Counted from the first letter of the stretch, positions 42,960 to 52,070 are shown. The stretch is DNA of 64,000 nt from Acidimicrobiia bacterium (GCA_028284765.1 JANQRA010000018.1:161541-225540), one strand, 5' to 3'. The notes: generated by a model not told the origin, from the letters alone. Made by a program: numbers and translations.

Positions 42960-43828
42960 AGTTTGCCCTTGGCTACGCAAACACCGTTCCCCATTACGAC
43001 CCAGTAGCGGCTCGGGATCTGGCGGTAGCCGCCGAAGAGTCGGGCTTTGAGTCGATTTGGACCGTCGAGCATCTCATCTGGCCGCACGCCTACGACTCCG
43101 CCTATCCCTACCACCGCTCGGGGAAGATGCCAGGGGATCCATCGACTCCGATTCCTGACTCACTCATCTGGCTCACGTGGGTCGGGGCTGCGACCAGCCG
43201 AATCCGGCTCGGAACCGGTGTCATCATCCTTCCTCTCCATGAACCATTGCTGCTCGCTCAGCAGGCAGCCACGCTTGATCTGTTGACCGGAGGTCGCCTC
43301 GAGTTGGGCGTCGGCGTGGGATGGCTCGAGGAGGAGTTCGACGCCGTTGGAGTTCCTTTCGGTCGCCGGGGTCGAAGGACTGATGATCACATCGAGGCCA
43401 TGCGACGTCTTTGGGCTTCAGATGATGCTGCCTTCGACGGGGACTTCGTGCGATTCGAAGGTGTGGCCTCGAATCCGAAACCGGTGAACGGCACGGTTCC
43501 GATCGTGATCGGCGGCCACTCGAGCGCCGCAGCGAAGAGAGCCGCACGTTTGGGCGACGGCTTCTATCCCGGACCTGACTCACTCGACAAGCTGTCCGCC
43601 GTCTTGGACACGATGCGGGAAGAGTGTGAGCGGATCGGTCGTGACCACGACGAGATCGAAGTCATGTCGGCTTATCCGGGTCGGCTGGCGGAAGACTTCC
43701 ACCAGGCGGTGGCGACGATGGGCGCGCTTGGCGTCGACCGTTTGATAGTGCCCGTGGGGATGGTGACCCGCCCTTCTCTGGAGGTCGGGATGGAGAACTT
43801 CAAGACTCTTGCCAGGTCGCTCGACTGA
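42956..43828 (+). CDS. LLM class (luciferase-like) F420-dependent oxidoreductase
   Basis: This 290-residue TIM-barrel protein has the family pattern RDLAVAAEESGFESIWTVEHL, RIRLGTGVIILPLHEPLLLAQQAATLDLLTGGRLELGVGVGWLEEEF and PIVIGGHSSAAAKRAARLGDGFYPG. F420 rather than FMN is the usual cofactor for this actinobacterial class, but that is not proved by sequence. It overlaps the carotenoid oxygenase gene by four bases and may reduce or oxidise a cleavage product. Confidence 0.88.
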   Translation: MKFALGYANTVPHYDPVAARDLAVAAEESGFESIWTVEHLIWPHAYDSAYPYHRSGKMPGDPSTPIPDSLIWLTWVGAATSRIRLGTGVIILPLHEPLLLAQQAATLDLLTGGRLELGVGVGWLEEEFDAVGVPFGRRGRRTDDHIEAMRRLWASDDAAFDGDFVRFEGVASNPKPVNGTVPIVIGGHSSAAAKRAARLGDGFYPGPDSLDKLSAVLDTMREECERIGRDHDEIEVMSAYPGRLAEDFHQAVATMGALGVDRLIVPVGMVTRPSLEVGMENFKTLARSLD

Positions 43829-43893
43829 GCTGAACTGCCTTCCTGATTCGAGTTTCGTATGGTGTGGCTTGTGAAACCTTGCGCGAGCCCAAC

Positions 43894-45342
43894 ATGAACG
43901 CCGAACCAACCAAAGTGACCGTTGCTCATGGTGACGGGATCGGACCAGAGATCATGGAGGCCGCCCTTCGCGTCCTCGAGGCTGCCGGTGCCGACCTTCA
44001 GTACGAGACCGTCGAGATTGGCGAGAAGGTCTTCGACCAGGGCCATACGAGTGGCATCTCACCCGAATCCTGGGACGTGATCCGCCGAAACCCGGTATTT
44101 CTGAAGGCTCCCATCACGACTCCTCAGGGTGGAGGTTTCAAGAGCCTGAACGTCACGATCCGGAAGAGTCTCAACCTGTACGCAAACGTTCGTCCGTCGA
44201 AGTCGTTTGCTCCCTACGTCGCCTCATCGCACCCGGGCATGAATCTGGTGATCGTTCGTGAAAACGAAGAGGACCTTTATGCCGGCATCGAGCACCAACA
44301 GACACCGGAGGTGACTCAGGTCCTGAAACTGGTGACCCGCCCCGGCTCGGAGCGGATCATCCGCTATGCCTTCGAGTACGCCCGTGCGTACGGACGCCAG
44401 AAGGTCACCTGTATGACCAAGGACAACATCATGAAGATCACCGACGGACTGTTCCACCGTGTCTTCGACGAAGTTGCTCAGGACTACCCGGACATCGAGG
44501 CCGAGAACCAGATAATCGATATCGGAGCGGCACGCCTCGCTGCGCAGCCCGAGGCTTTTGATGTCATCGTCACCCTGAATCTCTACGGCGACATCCTCTC
44601 TGACATCGCCTCGCAAGTCGCTGGTTCGGTCGGTCTGGCCGGTTCAGCCAACATCGGCGAGACGGTTTCGATGTTTGAGGCGGTGCACGGGTCTGCTCCA
44701 GATATCGCCGGCCGCGGCGTGGCCAACCCGTCTGGTCTGCTTTGGGCCGCGACGCAGCTTCTCGTCCACATCGGCAAAGGGGATGTTGCAGAGACGATCA
44801 AGAACGCGTGGCTGTGCACCCTCGAGAGCGGGATCCACACCGGCGACATTTACCGCGAAGGTCTGAGCCAGCACAGGGTTGGCACCGATGCATTCACCGA
44901 CGCTGTAATCGACCGGCTGGGCCAGACGCCGAGACATCTAAGGCCGGTGCAGTATCGCGCCGGGGCCGTGAATGTGCCGGCGCGGAAGGCGCCCCGCCCG
45001 CAGAAGGAACTGGTGGGTATAGACGTCTTCCTCGACTGGTCGGAAGAAGGGCGTGACCCGAACTCATTAGGCGCCGGCTTGGAAAGATCTACTCCTGACG
45101 GCTGGAAGCTGAAGATGATCACCAATCGCGGCGTGAAGGTCTATCCCGACGGCCTCCCCGAAACCTTCAGCACTGACCACTGGCGTTGTCGTTTCCTGGC
45201 TTCGGACGGAGGCAGTGTCAGTTTCAATGATGTGCTGTCGCTATTGGCTGCCGCGAGCGAAGCGGGTTACGAGGTCATCAAGACCGAGCATCTGTACAAC
45301 TTCGACGGTGAGCCCGGCTACTCCCTCGGCCAAGGGGAGTAG
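43894..45342 (+). CDS. icd: NADP-dependent isocitrate dehydrogenase, with extended C-terminal domain
   Basis: This 482-residue enzyme has the core IDH/IPMDH fold: TVAHGDGIGPEIMEAAL, the isocitrate-binding TIRKSLNLYANVRP, RENEEDLYAGIE, TLNLYGDILSDIASQVAGSVGLAGSANIG and EAVHGSAPDIAGRGVANP. After about residue 335 it has a long extra domain (about 145 residues, including VGIDVFLDWSEEGRDPNSLG), as in Thermus and some other bacterial IDHs. It feeds 2-oxoglutarate and reducing power to metabolism. The ATG at 43894 is preferred; an in-frame GTG at 43864 adds ten residues without homology. Confidence 0.92.
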   Translation: MNAEPTKVTVAHGDGIGPEIMEAALRVLEAAGADLQYETVEIGEKVFDQGHTSGISPESWDVIRRNPVFLKAPITTPQGGGFKSLNVTIRKSLNLYANVRPSKSFAPYVASSHPGMNLVIVRENEEDLYAGIEHQQTPEVTQVLKLVTRPGSERIIRYAFEYARAYGRQKVTCMTKDNIMKITDGLFHRVFDEVAQDYPDIEAENQIIDIGAARLAAQPEAFDVIVTLNLYGDILSDIASQVAGSVGLAGSANIGETVSMFEAVHGSAPDIAGRGVANPSGLLWAATQLLVHIGKGDVAETIKNAWLCTLESGIHTGDIYREGLSQHRVGTDAFTDAVIDRLGQTPRHLRPVQYRAGAVNVPARKAPRPQKELVGIDVFLDWSEEGRDPNSLGAGLERSTPDGWKLKMITNRGVKVYPDGLPETFSTDHWRCRFLASDGGSVSFNDVLSLLAAASEAGYEVIKTEHLYNFDGEPGYSLGQGE

Positions 45343-45353
45343 CCAGACAACGA

Positions 45354-46064
45354 CTAGAGAGCCTTGGCGCTGTCGATCCAGCCCAAGAGTGTCTTCTCCG
45401 AGGGAACTGATCCTCTGAATCTGGCATCGCCGGCCATCTTCTCTCTCATAGCGGCCGGGTCTTGGCCTGCCAGAGACTTCACCGTTCCAACCCCAAATCG
45501 ATTGAGAGTTTTCATGGTCTCGAAGCCCACTCCGGAGACTCTCGTGAGGTCCGCGTTGCTGACCCAATTCTCGATCAAGGCAGTACTGATGCTGGTCTGC
45601 TCCGCGAGGCGCCCAATAGCTTCTGATGAGTCGCATCGCTCGACCAAAGCGAGGGTTGAGCCCACGCCAGCCTTCTCGAGCACGCTCGCGTAGCTAGGCC
45701 CGACTCCGTCAATGGTCTCGATGGGGACCGCCGGTCTGGCAACGGTCGCCGCTGCACTCTCAGCCGCCTCGGTGCCCGTCTTGACTTTGTCCTTGGCGGT
45801 CTCCATGACCTCCTTGGCCTTGCCGGTTGCCGCCTCGGTGCTGTCTTTCACCTTGCCGATGACGGACTTCGTCACCCTCTCGCCCTCGGCTTTCCATTCG
45901 TCCACCGACTGCTCGAGCTGAGCCATCAGCTTCGCCCGCGTCTCAGCGGAGGTCTCCGAGATGTTTGACATGCCTTCCCGAAGCTTGTTGGCAATCTGGC
46001 TTGGTAGTCCCAGCGCCGCGTATGCGCCCTTCTTGACCGCTGACTGTTCTTCTTGGTTGCCCAT
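45354..46064 (-). CDS. Amphipathic-helix plus helix-hairpin-helix (DUF4332-like) protein
   Basis: This 236-residue protein starts at the ATG at 46064 after a strong ribosome site (AAAGGAG). The first 110 residues form amphipathic helices rich in Ala, Lys and Glu (KVKDSTEAATGKAKEVMETAKDKV), like phasins, LEA or apolipoprotein-like proteins. The C-terminal half has two helix-hairpin-helix-like repeats (ETIDGVGPSYASVLEKAGVG and TRVSGVGFETMKTLNRFGVG) in the DUF4332 style. The combination may couple a membrane or granule surface to a nucleic acid or protein; nothing more can be claimed. Confidence 0.75.
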   Translation of the reverse strand: MGNQEEQSAVKKGAYAALGLPSQIANKLREGMSNISETSAETRAKLMAQLEQSVDEWKAEGERVTKSVIGKVKDSTEAATGKAKEVMETAKDKVKTGTEAAESAAATVARPAVPIETIDGVGPSYASVLEKAGVGSTLALVERCDSSEAIGRLAEQTSISTALIENWVSNADLTRVSGVGFETMKTLNRFGVGTVKSLAGQDPAAMREKMAGDARFRGSVPSEKTLLGWIDSAKAL

Positions 46065-46206
46065 TCTGGGTCTCCTTTCGGACAGGGTCTTGGATGTAGA
46101 GAGGTCCCCATATCCTTGCGCTCTGGCTGACTTGCCTGAAATCGACAACGAAGGTGATTCTGTGGGCCGCTGCCTGCGCTATTCGAGGGCCTGAACCCAG
46201 GGTTCG

Positions 46207-47427
46207 TCAGTAGGCGCCTACTTGGACGCGCTCGCCGATGTCGTCGAGGATGCTGCGGAGCGTGTCGAAATCAGGGTGGCGCGCACGTAGCCAGGCGTTG
46301 GCCATGTAACCGCCCTCCACTGACTGGGTAGGGGTACCTGGCGAAGGAAAGTGCATGTCGATGATGTGCTCCCCGTAGTCTCGAACTACCTCGTCGACAC
46401 CCTGGTAGCCGCCGATGTAGCCGTCGTGCTCGGGTCGTAGAGCGATCATTCCGGCGGAGAATCGGCGGCTGGACCTCACTTCGGTGTCCCCGTGGACCAG
46501 CAACTGTGCCCACTCCCGATACATGTCCAGATCGTTCGCTGCCGAGTAGAGGTCCCACATCGAGACCCCCGGTGGGCGGCACCCAATCTCACTGAACCGA
46601 AGCCCCTTCGGACCGAAGAACCACTCCATGTGGGTGGCTGATGTTTCCACATCAAGGGCCTCCAGCACCTCGCGGCCCATTTGCTTCACCTCGTCGTATG
46701 GCGGGTCCTCGGCCCGGTTTGAGGTGATGATCTGTGGCGATATCCACTGATTGCGCATGGCTTCGAGGACGCCGGGGAAGTAGTGAGAAACGAACTCATG
46801 GCGGACGTCGCCCCCGACTGTCAGCGTGTCCCAGAAGCCCTCATGGCCCTCGACGAACTCCTCAATTGCCACCGAGACCCCGTGGTCCACACCGCATGTA
46901 TGGAGAACTTCGGAGAAGCGTTCGTCGTTGTCGACCCGGTACGTGCCCGACGCTCCAGCTCCCGCCCTGGGCTTGATGATCAACGGGTAGCCGACCTCTT
47001 CGGCGAAGGCACGGGCCTCCTCTCTATCCGAGGTTCCGATCGACCTCGCAGTGGGTATTCCTGCCTCGCGCAGTACCTGTTTCATGGCCGGCTTGTCTCG
47101 ACACAACCATGCAGTTCTCGCTGTCGTTCCCGGGATTGTGCACCGCTCCCGGACATGCGCAGCCGCCATGATGTGCGCTTCAACCGTCGCTTCGAGCCGG
47201 TCTACCCAACCCCGCTGCTGCACAGATCGGACGGCGTACTCGAGTGCTCCCTCGTCCACCACGGAACCGATTTGCTCGTAACCGCTCAACCACTCCTTGA
47301 GGTCGTTGTCCAGCTGATCGACGTGCGCTTCGCCGATCCCGGTGACTGTCGCACCGACCTCAGCCAGGGCCCGAACGAACTCCCGTTGATTGCGTGGGAA
47401 ACCTGGCTCGATGAAGAGGACATGCAT
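46207..47427 (-). CDS. ATP-grasp ligase A1 (paralogue of the two genes downstream)
   Basis: This 406-residue enzyme is an ATP-grasp carboxylate ligase. It has the nucleotide-binding pieces RDKPAMKQVLREAGIPTA (about residues 109-126), PLIIKPRAGAGASGTYRVDN (146-165) and IEEFVEGHE, and metal and phosphate residues in THMEWFFGPKG and SEIGCRPPG. The N-terminal Rossmann-like domain starts MHVLFIEPGFPRNQREFVRALAEVG, resembling biotin-carboxylase or D-Ala-D-Ala-like folds. It is 30-40% similar by eye in motifs to the two ATP-grasp genes on the other strand, with which it shares a 77-base divergent promoter region. Substrates unknown. There is a 142-base gap before it, after the helix-hairpin-helix gene, in which I see no feature. 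Confidence 0.85.
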   Translation of the reverse strand: MHVLFIEPGFPRNQREFVRALAEVGATVTGIGEAHVDQLDNDLKEWLSGYEQIGSVVDEGALEYAVRSVQQRGWVDRLEATVEAHIMAAAHVRERCTIPGTTARTAWLCRDKPAMKQVLREAGIPTARSIGTSDREEARAFAEEVGYPLIIKPRAGAGASGTYRVDNDERFSEVLHTCGVDHGVSVAIEEFVEGHEGFWDTLTVGGDVRHEFVSHYFPGVLEAMRNQWISPQIITSNRAEDPPYDEVKQMGREVLEALDVETSATHMEWFFGPKGLRFSEIGCRPPGVSMWDLYSAANDLDMYREWAQLLVHGDTEVRSSRRFSAGMIALRPEHDGYIGGYQGVDEVVRDYGEHIIDMHFPSPGTPTQSVEGGYMANAWLRARHPDFDTLRSILDDIGERVQVGAY

Positions 47428-47488
47428 CTGGTGAAGACTCCGGCCTGCGGGGGATTCGGGAGTCTATCTACGGTCAGCAAGCCACATC

Positions 47489-47494
47489 TATCAT
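47489..47494 (+). promoter_or_regulatory. -10 box for the ATP-grasp operon starting at 47505
   Basis: TATCAT is ten bases before the ATG at 47505, so the transcript is probably leaderless or nearly so. The matching -35 box is weak. Confidence 0.35.
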
Positions 47495-47504
47495 CCGAAA
47501 GCAG

Positions 47505-48737
47505 ATGAGGACCGTTGTCTTTGCTGCTCCCTATGCCATGGAGAGCACACTGAGATTCCTTCGTGCGACGGCGGCTCTTCCCGATATTCGTTTCGGTCTC
47601 ATCACCCAGGAGTCGCCAGAATCGCTGCAGGCCAAAGTCGGCTTGGACGCCCTGGACGGCTATGCCCGCATTGACGACGCCTTGGATTCGGATCAGATGG
47701 AACGAGCGGTTCGTGACCTGGCCGGCCAGCTTGGAGGTCGAGTCGACGTCCTGATGGGCATCTTGGAACCGCTTCAAGAACCGATGGCCGAGGTCCGGCA
47801 CCGGCTCGGCATCGAGGGCATCGATCCGGAGACCGCTCGCAGGTTTCGTGACAAGGCGCACATGAAGAGCGTCCTTCGAGGAGCCGGGCTTCCCTGTGCT
47901 GCCCATCGGCTTGCGGACAGCGTCGAAAGCGCCCTCGACTTCGGTCAGTCGTATTTGCCCGTGATCGTCAAGCCTCAAGCCGGTGCTGGAGCAATCAACA
48001 CACTCCGAGTCGATTCACTCGACCATTTGAGATCTCTGGTCACGACCGTTCGTCCCAGCGCGGAAGCCCCAATTCTGTTGGAGGAGTTCGTGCAGGGAGA
48101 TGAGTTCTCGTTCGACTCGATCTCGGTCGGCGGGCAACACGTTTTTCATTCCATATGCGAATATGCGCCAACGCCGTTGACTGTGATGGAGACCCCCTGG
48201 ATTCAATGGACCGTCCTGCTGCCGCGATCTCTCGACGATGAGCGTTTCATGCGGATCAAGTCTGCGGGCCCTGATGCGCTCACGGCCTTGGGAATGTCAA
48301 CCGGGATGACGCATATGGAGTGGTTTCGCAGAACCGACGGGAGCATCGCGATATCGGAGGTCGCCGCCCGCCCGCCGGGGGCTCAATTCACCACCCTGAT
48401 GTCCCACGCACATGAGCGTGATTTCTACTCCGACTGGGCGGAGGTGTCGGTGTTCGGGCAGTTCGAACCCCCTGAAAGGAAGTACGCAACCGGGGGTGCC
48501 TATCTCCGAGGGCAGGGCCAGGGCAACGTGGTTGCCGTCGAGGGGCTCGATGAGCTGCAGGACGAGCTTGGAGATCTGGTGGTTGAGGCCCGAATTCCGG
48601 GTATGGGTCAGCCGAAGTCCTCTTCGTATGAGGGAGAGGGCTACGTCGTGCTGAAACATCCCGACACCGAGGTCGTGGCCGACGGTCTTCGTCGCGTGGT
48701 TTCGACGCTGCGGGTCAGACTCGGACAGGGTTCCTGA
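47505..48737 (+). CDS. ATP-grasp ligase A2
   Basis: This 410-residue ATP-grasp protein has RDKAHMKSVLRGAGLPCAAH, LPVIVKPQAGAGAINTLRVDS, LEEFVQGDEFSFDS, and the metal-binding GMTHMEWFRRTDG and SEVAARPPGAQ, collinear with A1 and A3. The fold should bind ATP and a carboxylate, forming an acyl-phosphate that is attacked by an amine or other nucleophile. It is the first gene of a plus-strand operon A2-A3-S51-esterase that leads into glgC. A3 begins one base after its stop. Confidence 0.86.
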   Translation: MRTVVFAAPYAMESTLRFLRATAALPDIRFGLITQESPESLQAKVGLDALDGYARIDDALDSDQMERAVRDLAGQLGGRVDVLMGILEPLQEPMAEVRHRLGIEGIDPETARRFRDKAHMKSVLRGAGLPCAAHRLADSVESALDFGQSYLPVIVKPQAGAGAINTLRVDSLDHLRSLVTTVRPSAEAPILLEEFVQGDEFSFDSISVGGQHVFHSICEYAPTPLTVMETPWIQWTVLLPRSLDDERFMRIKSAGPDALTALGMSTGMTHMEWFRRTDGSIAISEVAARPPGAQFTTLMSHAHERDFYSDWAEVSVFGQFEPPERKYATGGAYLRGQGQGNVVAVEGLDELQDELGDLVVEARIPGMGQPKSSSYEGEGYVVLKHPDTEVVADGLRRVVSTLRVRLGQGS

Positions 48738-48738
48738 C

Positions 48739-49965
48739 ATGCGAGTCCTGATGATTTCGCCAGGTTTCCCTGACGACATGCCCAATTTCACAAAAGGGTT
48801 GGCCGAAACCGGTGTTGAGGTGGTTGGGGTGGGGGATCAGCCTGAGTTCTCCATGGACCCGCGGGTTGCGGCATCGATGCTCGCATATCTGTACGTGCCG
48901 GATCTCTGGAACGAGGACTCGACGGCGGATCAGGTCGAGTACTGGCTGGCTTCACACGGCGCCTCGGTCGATCGAGTGGAGTGCCTTTGGGAGCCGGGTG
49001 TTGTCTTGGCAGCAAAACTCCGACAGCGGTTGGGCGTCGAAGGCTTGAGTGTCGAGCAAGCCGTTGCGTTTCGCGACAAAGAGACCATGAAACGGACGTT
49101 GGACGCGGCAGGCATTCGAACCCCGCATCACTACCGGGCGCGGTCGGAACACGAGGTCTTTGAGGCTGCGGAGCGAGTTGGGTTTCCCCTCGTCGTGAAG
49201 CCGATTGCCGGGGCCGGGTCGTCTGACACCTACACGGCTGTTGACGAGTCTGAATTGACCGACGTCGTCGAGATGGTCAGACACGTCAGTGAGTTGTCCG
49301 TCGAAGAGTTCATCGAAGGCGAGGAATTCACCTATGACACAGTCTCAGGTGGTGGCGAGGTCCTTTATGAGAATGTCACCTGGTATCGACCAAAGCCACT
49401 GGTGACACGTCTCAACCCGTGGGTCAGCCAGACAGCGATATCTCTGAGGGATCTGGAGGCAGGACAGCCCGCTCCAGGTGTCGAATTGGGCCGGAAGGTG
49501 TTGAAGGCACTCGGCTATGAGGCCGGATTTGCTCACATGGAATGGTTCCTGACACCCACAGGCGAAGCAGTGTTTGGCGAGATCGGTGCCCGTTCCCCCG
49601 GCGGCCGACTCACCCATGCCATGAACTTCAGTTCGGATATCGATTTGTTCCGCGGCTGGGCCGAGGCGGTCACTTTCGGAAGGTTGTCACAAGACAAGAC
49701 CAAGCACTACAACACCGCACTTGTCTTCAAACGCGCATCAGGTGGCGGAAGCCATATCACACACATCGAGGGCCTGGAACCGCTGCTCGCCGCCTATTCG
49801 GAACACGTTCCCGTGGTCGACCTCGTTCGAGTCGGTGAGCGTAGGCGCGATTGGAGGAAGGTCGTGACCGGAGACGGTTGGATTGTGGTCCGTCATCCGG
49901 ACCTGGCCACCACCATGGAAATCGCCGACCGACTCGCCTCCGAAGTCCGGGTGGTTGCCGGATGA
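48739..49965 (+). CDS. ATP-grasp ligase A3
   Basis: This 408-residue paralogue of A1 and A2 has the N-terminal start MRVLMISPGFPDDMPNFTKGLAETG (clearly related to the A1 start), RDKETMKRTLDAAGIRTPHH, PLVVKPIAGAGSSDTYTAVDE, VEEFIEGEEFTYD, and AHMEWFLTPTGEAVFGEIGARSPGG. All ATP and metal residues appear intact, so the three copies are probably all active and may act on different partners. The stop overlaps the S51-like gene (ATGA). Confidence 0.86.
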   Translation: MRVLMISPGFPDDMPNFTKGLAETGVEVVGVGDQPEFSMDPRVAASMLAYLYVPDLWNEDSTADQVEYWLASHGASVDRVECLWEPGVVLAAKLRQRLGVEGLSVEQAVAFRDKETMKRTLDAAGIRTPHHYRARSEHEVFEAAERVGFPLVVKPIAGAGSSDTYTAVDESELTDVVEMVRHVSELSVEEFIEGEEFTYDTVSGGGEVLYENVTWYRPKPLVTRLNPWVSQTAISLRDLEAGQPAPGVELGRKVLKALGYEAGFAHMEWFLTPTGEAVFGEIGARSPGGRLTHAMNFSSDIDLFRGWAEAVTFGRLSQDKTKHYNTALVFKRASGGGSHITHIEGLEPLLAAYSEHVPVVDLVRVGERRRDWRKVVTGDGWIVVRHPDLATTMEIADRLASEVRVVAG

Positions 49966-50924
49966 CTGTCGCTAGCCAAACCTCACAGCCGGTGATCATG
50001 CTCGGTCCGCAAGGGCATCAGCAGACCGTCGCGGCTGCTGTCGAGAGGTTCAACATCGAAGGGCAACTGGCAACGGTGACTGCCGGGTGGGAAGACAGAG
50101 AGGGTGAGGACTCAGCGCTTTCACAACACTTGGGAGGACGGACTCACAACCTCGGTCTCTTCCCACGTGCCGAGGACGTGTTCGAGCACGATGAAGGTGT
50201 TCGGGCCCTGATGTTCGAACAGCACGATCGCCGGGTGGAACTTCAGGCCCTATACCGGATGCGTTTGGCGTCTCAGCTCAAGGTGTGCCGTGATCTCCTC
50301 AGCCGAACCGATCCCGCTGAGCCCGACGGTCTCATCGGACCCGAGCTCGAGGCAGGGATCGCCGGAGTTCGCGCGTTGGACACTCACCACATGCAGAGGA
50401 TCGCCAGTCTCGACGAAGAGATCGCAGACCGGCTCGGGTCTGGGAACCATCCCACTCTCGACGCTCACCGTCAGCAGCTGTCGGAAATCCTTGGGAGCGT
50501 GGGTGGTCTTCTCATCGCCGGCGGACATGTTGGAACGATGCTCAACCGCCTGCGACTGTTTCAGGTGACTGACTTCGCAAGCCGGCTTCCGATCGTGGCT
50601 TGGTCGGCCGGTGCAATGCTCCTAGGTCAACGGATCGTCCTCTTTCACGACAACCCACCACAAGGACCCGGAGATGCGGAAGTCCATGCTCCCGGTCTGG
50701 GAATCGTCGAAGGAGTGATTCCTCTTCCACACGCCAATGAGCGTCTTGACCTGCACGACCCTGCTCGTGTGTCCCTCTTCGCCAGGCGGTTCTCACCCGA
50801 TATCGGTCTCGTCCTCGAATCAGGCGCCAGTTTCGACACGAGCTCGGGCTCGGACGCCCGCCTGGGAGACCGGACCCTGAGTGTCTTGACCGCAAGCGGC
50901 AACGTATTGGATCTCGCAGCGTGA
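49962..50924 (+). CDS. Peptidase S51/cyanophycinase-like serine hydrolase
   Basis: This 320-residue protein starts at the ATG at 49962, which overlaps the A3 stop by four bases. The last 170 residues resemble the class I amidotransferase-like fold of S51 peptidases (dipeptidase E and cyanophycinase): GGLLIAGGHVGTMLNRL for the first loop, the nucleophile elbow VAWSAGAMLL with Ser215, and His in PLPHANERLDL. Cyanophycinase has TSAGA at that elbow. The first 150 residues are an N-terminal helical region that I do not recognise. S51 enzymes cut peptides or Asp-linked polymers, so this protein may trim a product made by the neighbouring ligases. Confidence 0.72.
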   Translation: MTVASQTSQPVIMLGPQGHQQTVAAAVERFNIEGQLATVTAGWEDREGEDSALSQHLGGRTHNLGLFPRAEDVFEHDEGVRALMFEQHDRRVELQALYRMRLASQLKVCRDLLSRTDPAEPDGLIGPELEAGIAGVRALDTHHMQRIASLDEEIADRLGSGNHPTLDAHRQQLSEILGSVGGLLIAGGHVGTMLNRLRLFQVTDFASRLPIVAWSAGAMLLGQRIVLFHDNPPQGPGDAEVHAPGLGIVEGVIPLPHANERLDLHDPARVSLFARRFSPDIGLVLESGASFDTSSGSDARLGDRTLSVLTASGNVLDLAA

Positions 50925-52063
50925 ACCCAACGGAAGTGCTCGAATCGCTGTCGGCGGCCGCCAGGTCCGGCCCCGGTGCTCTCGAGCATGAGCTCAGAGG
51001 CCTGACCGTCCCGGTTGTTGGCGAAGACAAGGCACTCTTCATCTATCAAGGACCAGCACAGGAAGTCAGCCTCCGCCTCTGGATATCGGGAGTGCCAAGT
51101 TCACAACCGTTTGCCCGATTGCACGGGACCGAAGTCTGGACGCTCGAGACCGATCTGGACCCGAATGCGAGAGTCGAGTACAAGATCGAAGTGGGGCACG
51201 GGCCTGATCGACAGCTCATACGCGACCCGTTGAATCCCACTACGGCCCCGGACCCCTTTGGCGCCAACTCAGTGGTCCAAGGCTTCTCCTACTCCACCCC
51301 GGAGTGGACGTTGGATGATCCAAACGCTCCTCGAGGCAGCATCATCGACCAGAGCATCTGGAGTGACTCGTTCGGTGGTGAACGGCCAACGAAGGTCTAC
51401 TTGCCCGCGCTCTACCGTGAGACCAGGAGGTACCCACTCCTGGTCATTCACGACGGACCTGACTACCTCCGCTTTTCGAATCTGCAGACGGTTCTCGACA
51501 ATCTCATCCACCGTCTGGAGATCCCTCCTGTGGTTGCGGCCTTGATCGAATCACCCAATCGCCTCGTCGAATACGGAGCCAATGACGCTCATGCGGGGTT
51601 TGTCGTCGACGATCTCTTGCCCGAGCTCTCTAGCCGGTTTCCGCTCCTCGACGATCCGCTGGAGCGTTGCCTGGTCGGAGCCAGCTTCGGCGCAGTGGCT
51701 TCTCTACACACCGCCTGGCGACGCCCCGGTGTCTTCGGCAAGCTCCTCCTCCAATCGGGTTCATTCGCCTTCACCGACATCGGCGATCATGACGGTGGGC
51801 CTCTTCTCGACCCGGTCGTCGATTTCGTGAACGCGTTTCGCAAAGAACCAAACCACATCGCGGACAAGGTCTTCATGTCGGCCGGGATATACGAGCCACT
51901 CATCTACTTCAATCGATCTCTTCTCCCCGTGATCCAGAGAACTGGGGCCCGTGCCCAACTGGTCGAGGCGCCGGACGGGCACAATTGGCAGAACTGGAGA
52001 GACAGGCTCCGAGATGGCCTCACCTGGCTTCTTCCCGGGCCTTTGTGGTTTGTGTACCAGTAG
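50921..52063 (+). CDS. Enterochelin esterase-like (Fes-type) hydrolase with N-terminal beta domain
   Basis: This 380-residue protein joins an N-terminal E-set/CBM48-like domain (about residues 30-130, with RVEYKIEVGHGPDRQLIRDPLNP) to an alpha/beta hydrolase of the putative esterase family. The nucleophile is Ser255 in VGASFGAVAS; the catalytic His lies in APDGHNWQNW near residue 355. There is no signal peptide, so it acts in the cytoplasm. The N-terminal domain of such proteins resembles glycogen-branching enzyme N-domains. It overlaps the S51-like gene by four bases and precedes glgC. Confidence 0.82.
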   Translation: MNPTEVLESLSAAARSGPGALEHELRGLTVPVVGEDKALFIYQGPAQEVSLRLWISGVPSSQPFARLHGTEVWTLETDLDPNARVEYKIEVGHGPDRQLIRDPLNPTTAPDPFGANSVVQGFSYSTPEWTLDDPNAPRGSIIDQSIWSDSFGGERPTKVYLPALYRETRRYPLLVIHDGPDYLRFSNLQTVLDNLIHRLEIPPVVAALIESPNRLVEYGANDAHAGFVVDDLLPELSSRFPLLDDPLERCLVGASFGAVASLHTAWRRPGVFGKLLLQSGSFAFTDIGDHDGGPLLDPVVDFVNAFRKEPNHIADKVFMSAGIYEPLIYFNRSLLPVIQRTGARAQLVEAPDGHNWQNWRDRLRDGLTWLLPGPLWFVYQ

Positions 52064-52070
52064 GCACCGA

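Noticed and set aside
49851..49961. A longer S51-like protein starting inside the A3 gene
   Set aside because: The extra 37 residues are an out-of-frame reading of the conserved A3 C terminus; the ATGA junction at 49962 is better.
46207..49965. A1-A3 as carbamoyl-phosphate synthase or biotin carboxylase
   Set aside because: They are far shorter than carbamoyl-phosphate synthase large subunits, and no biotin carrier or carboxyltransferase gene is nearby.
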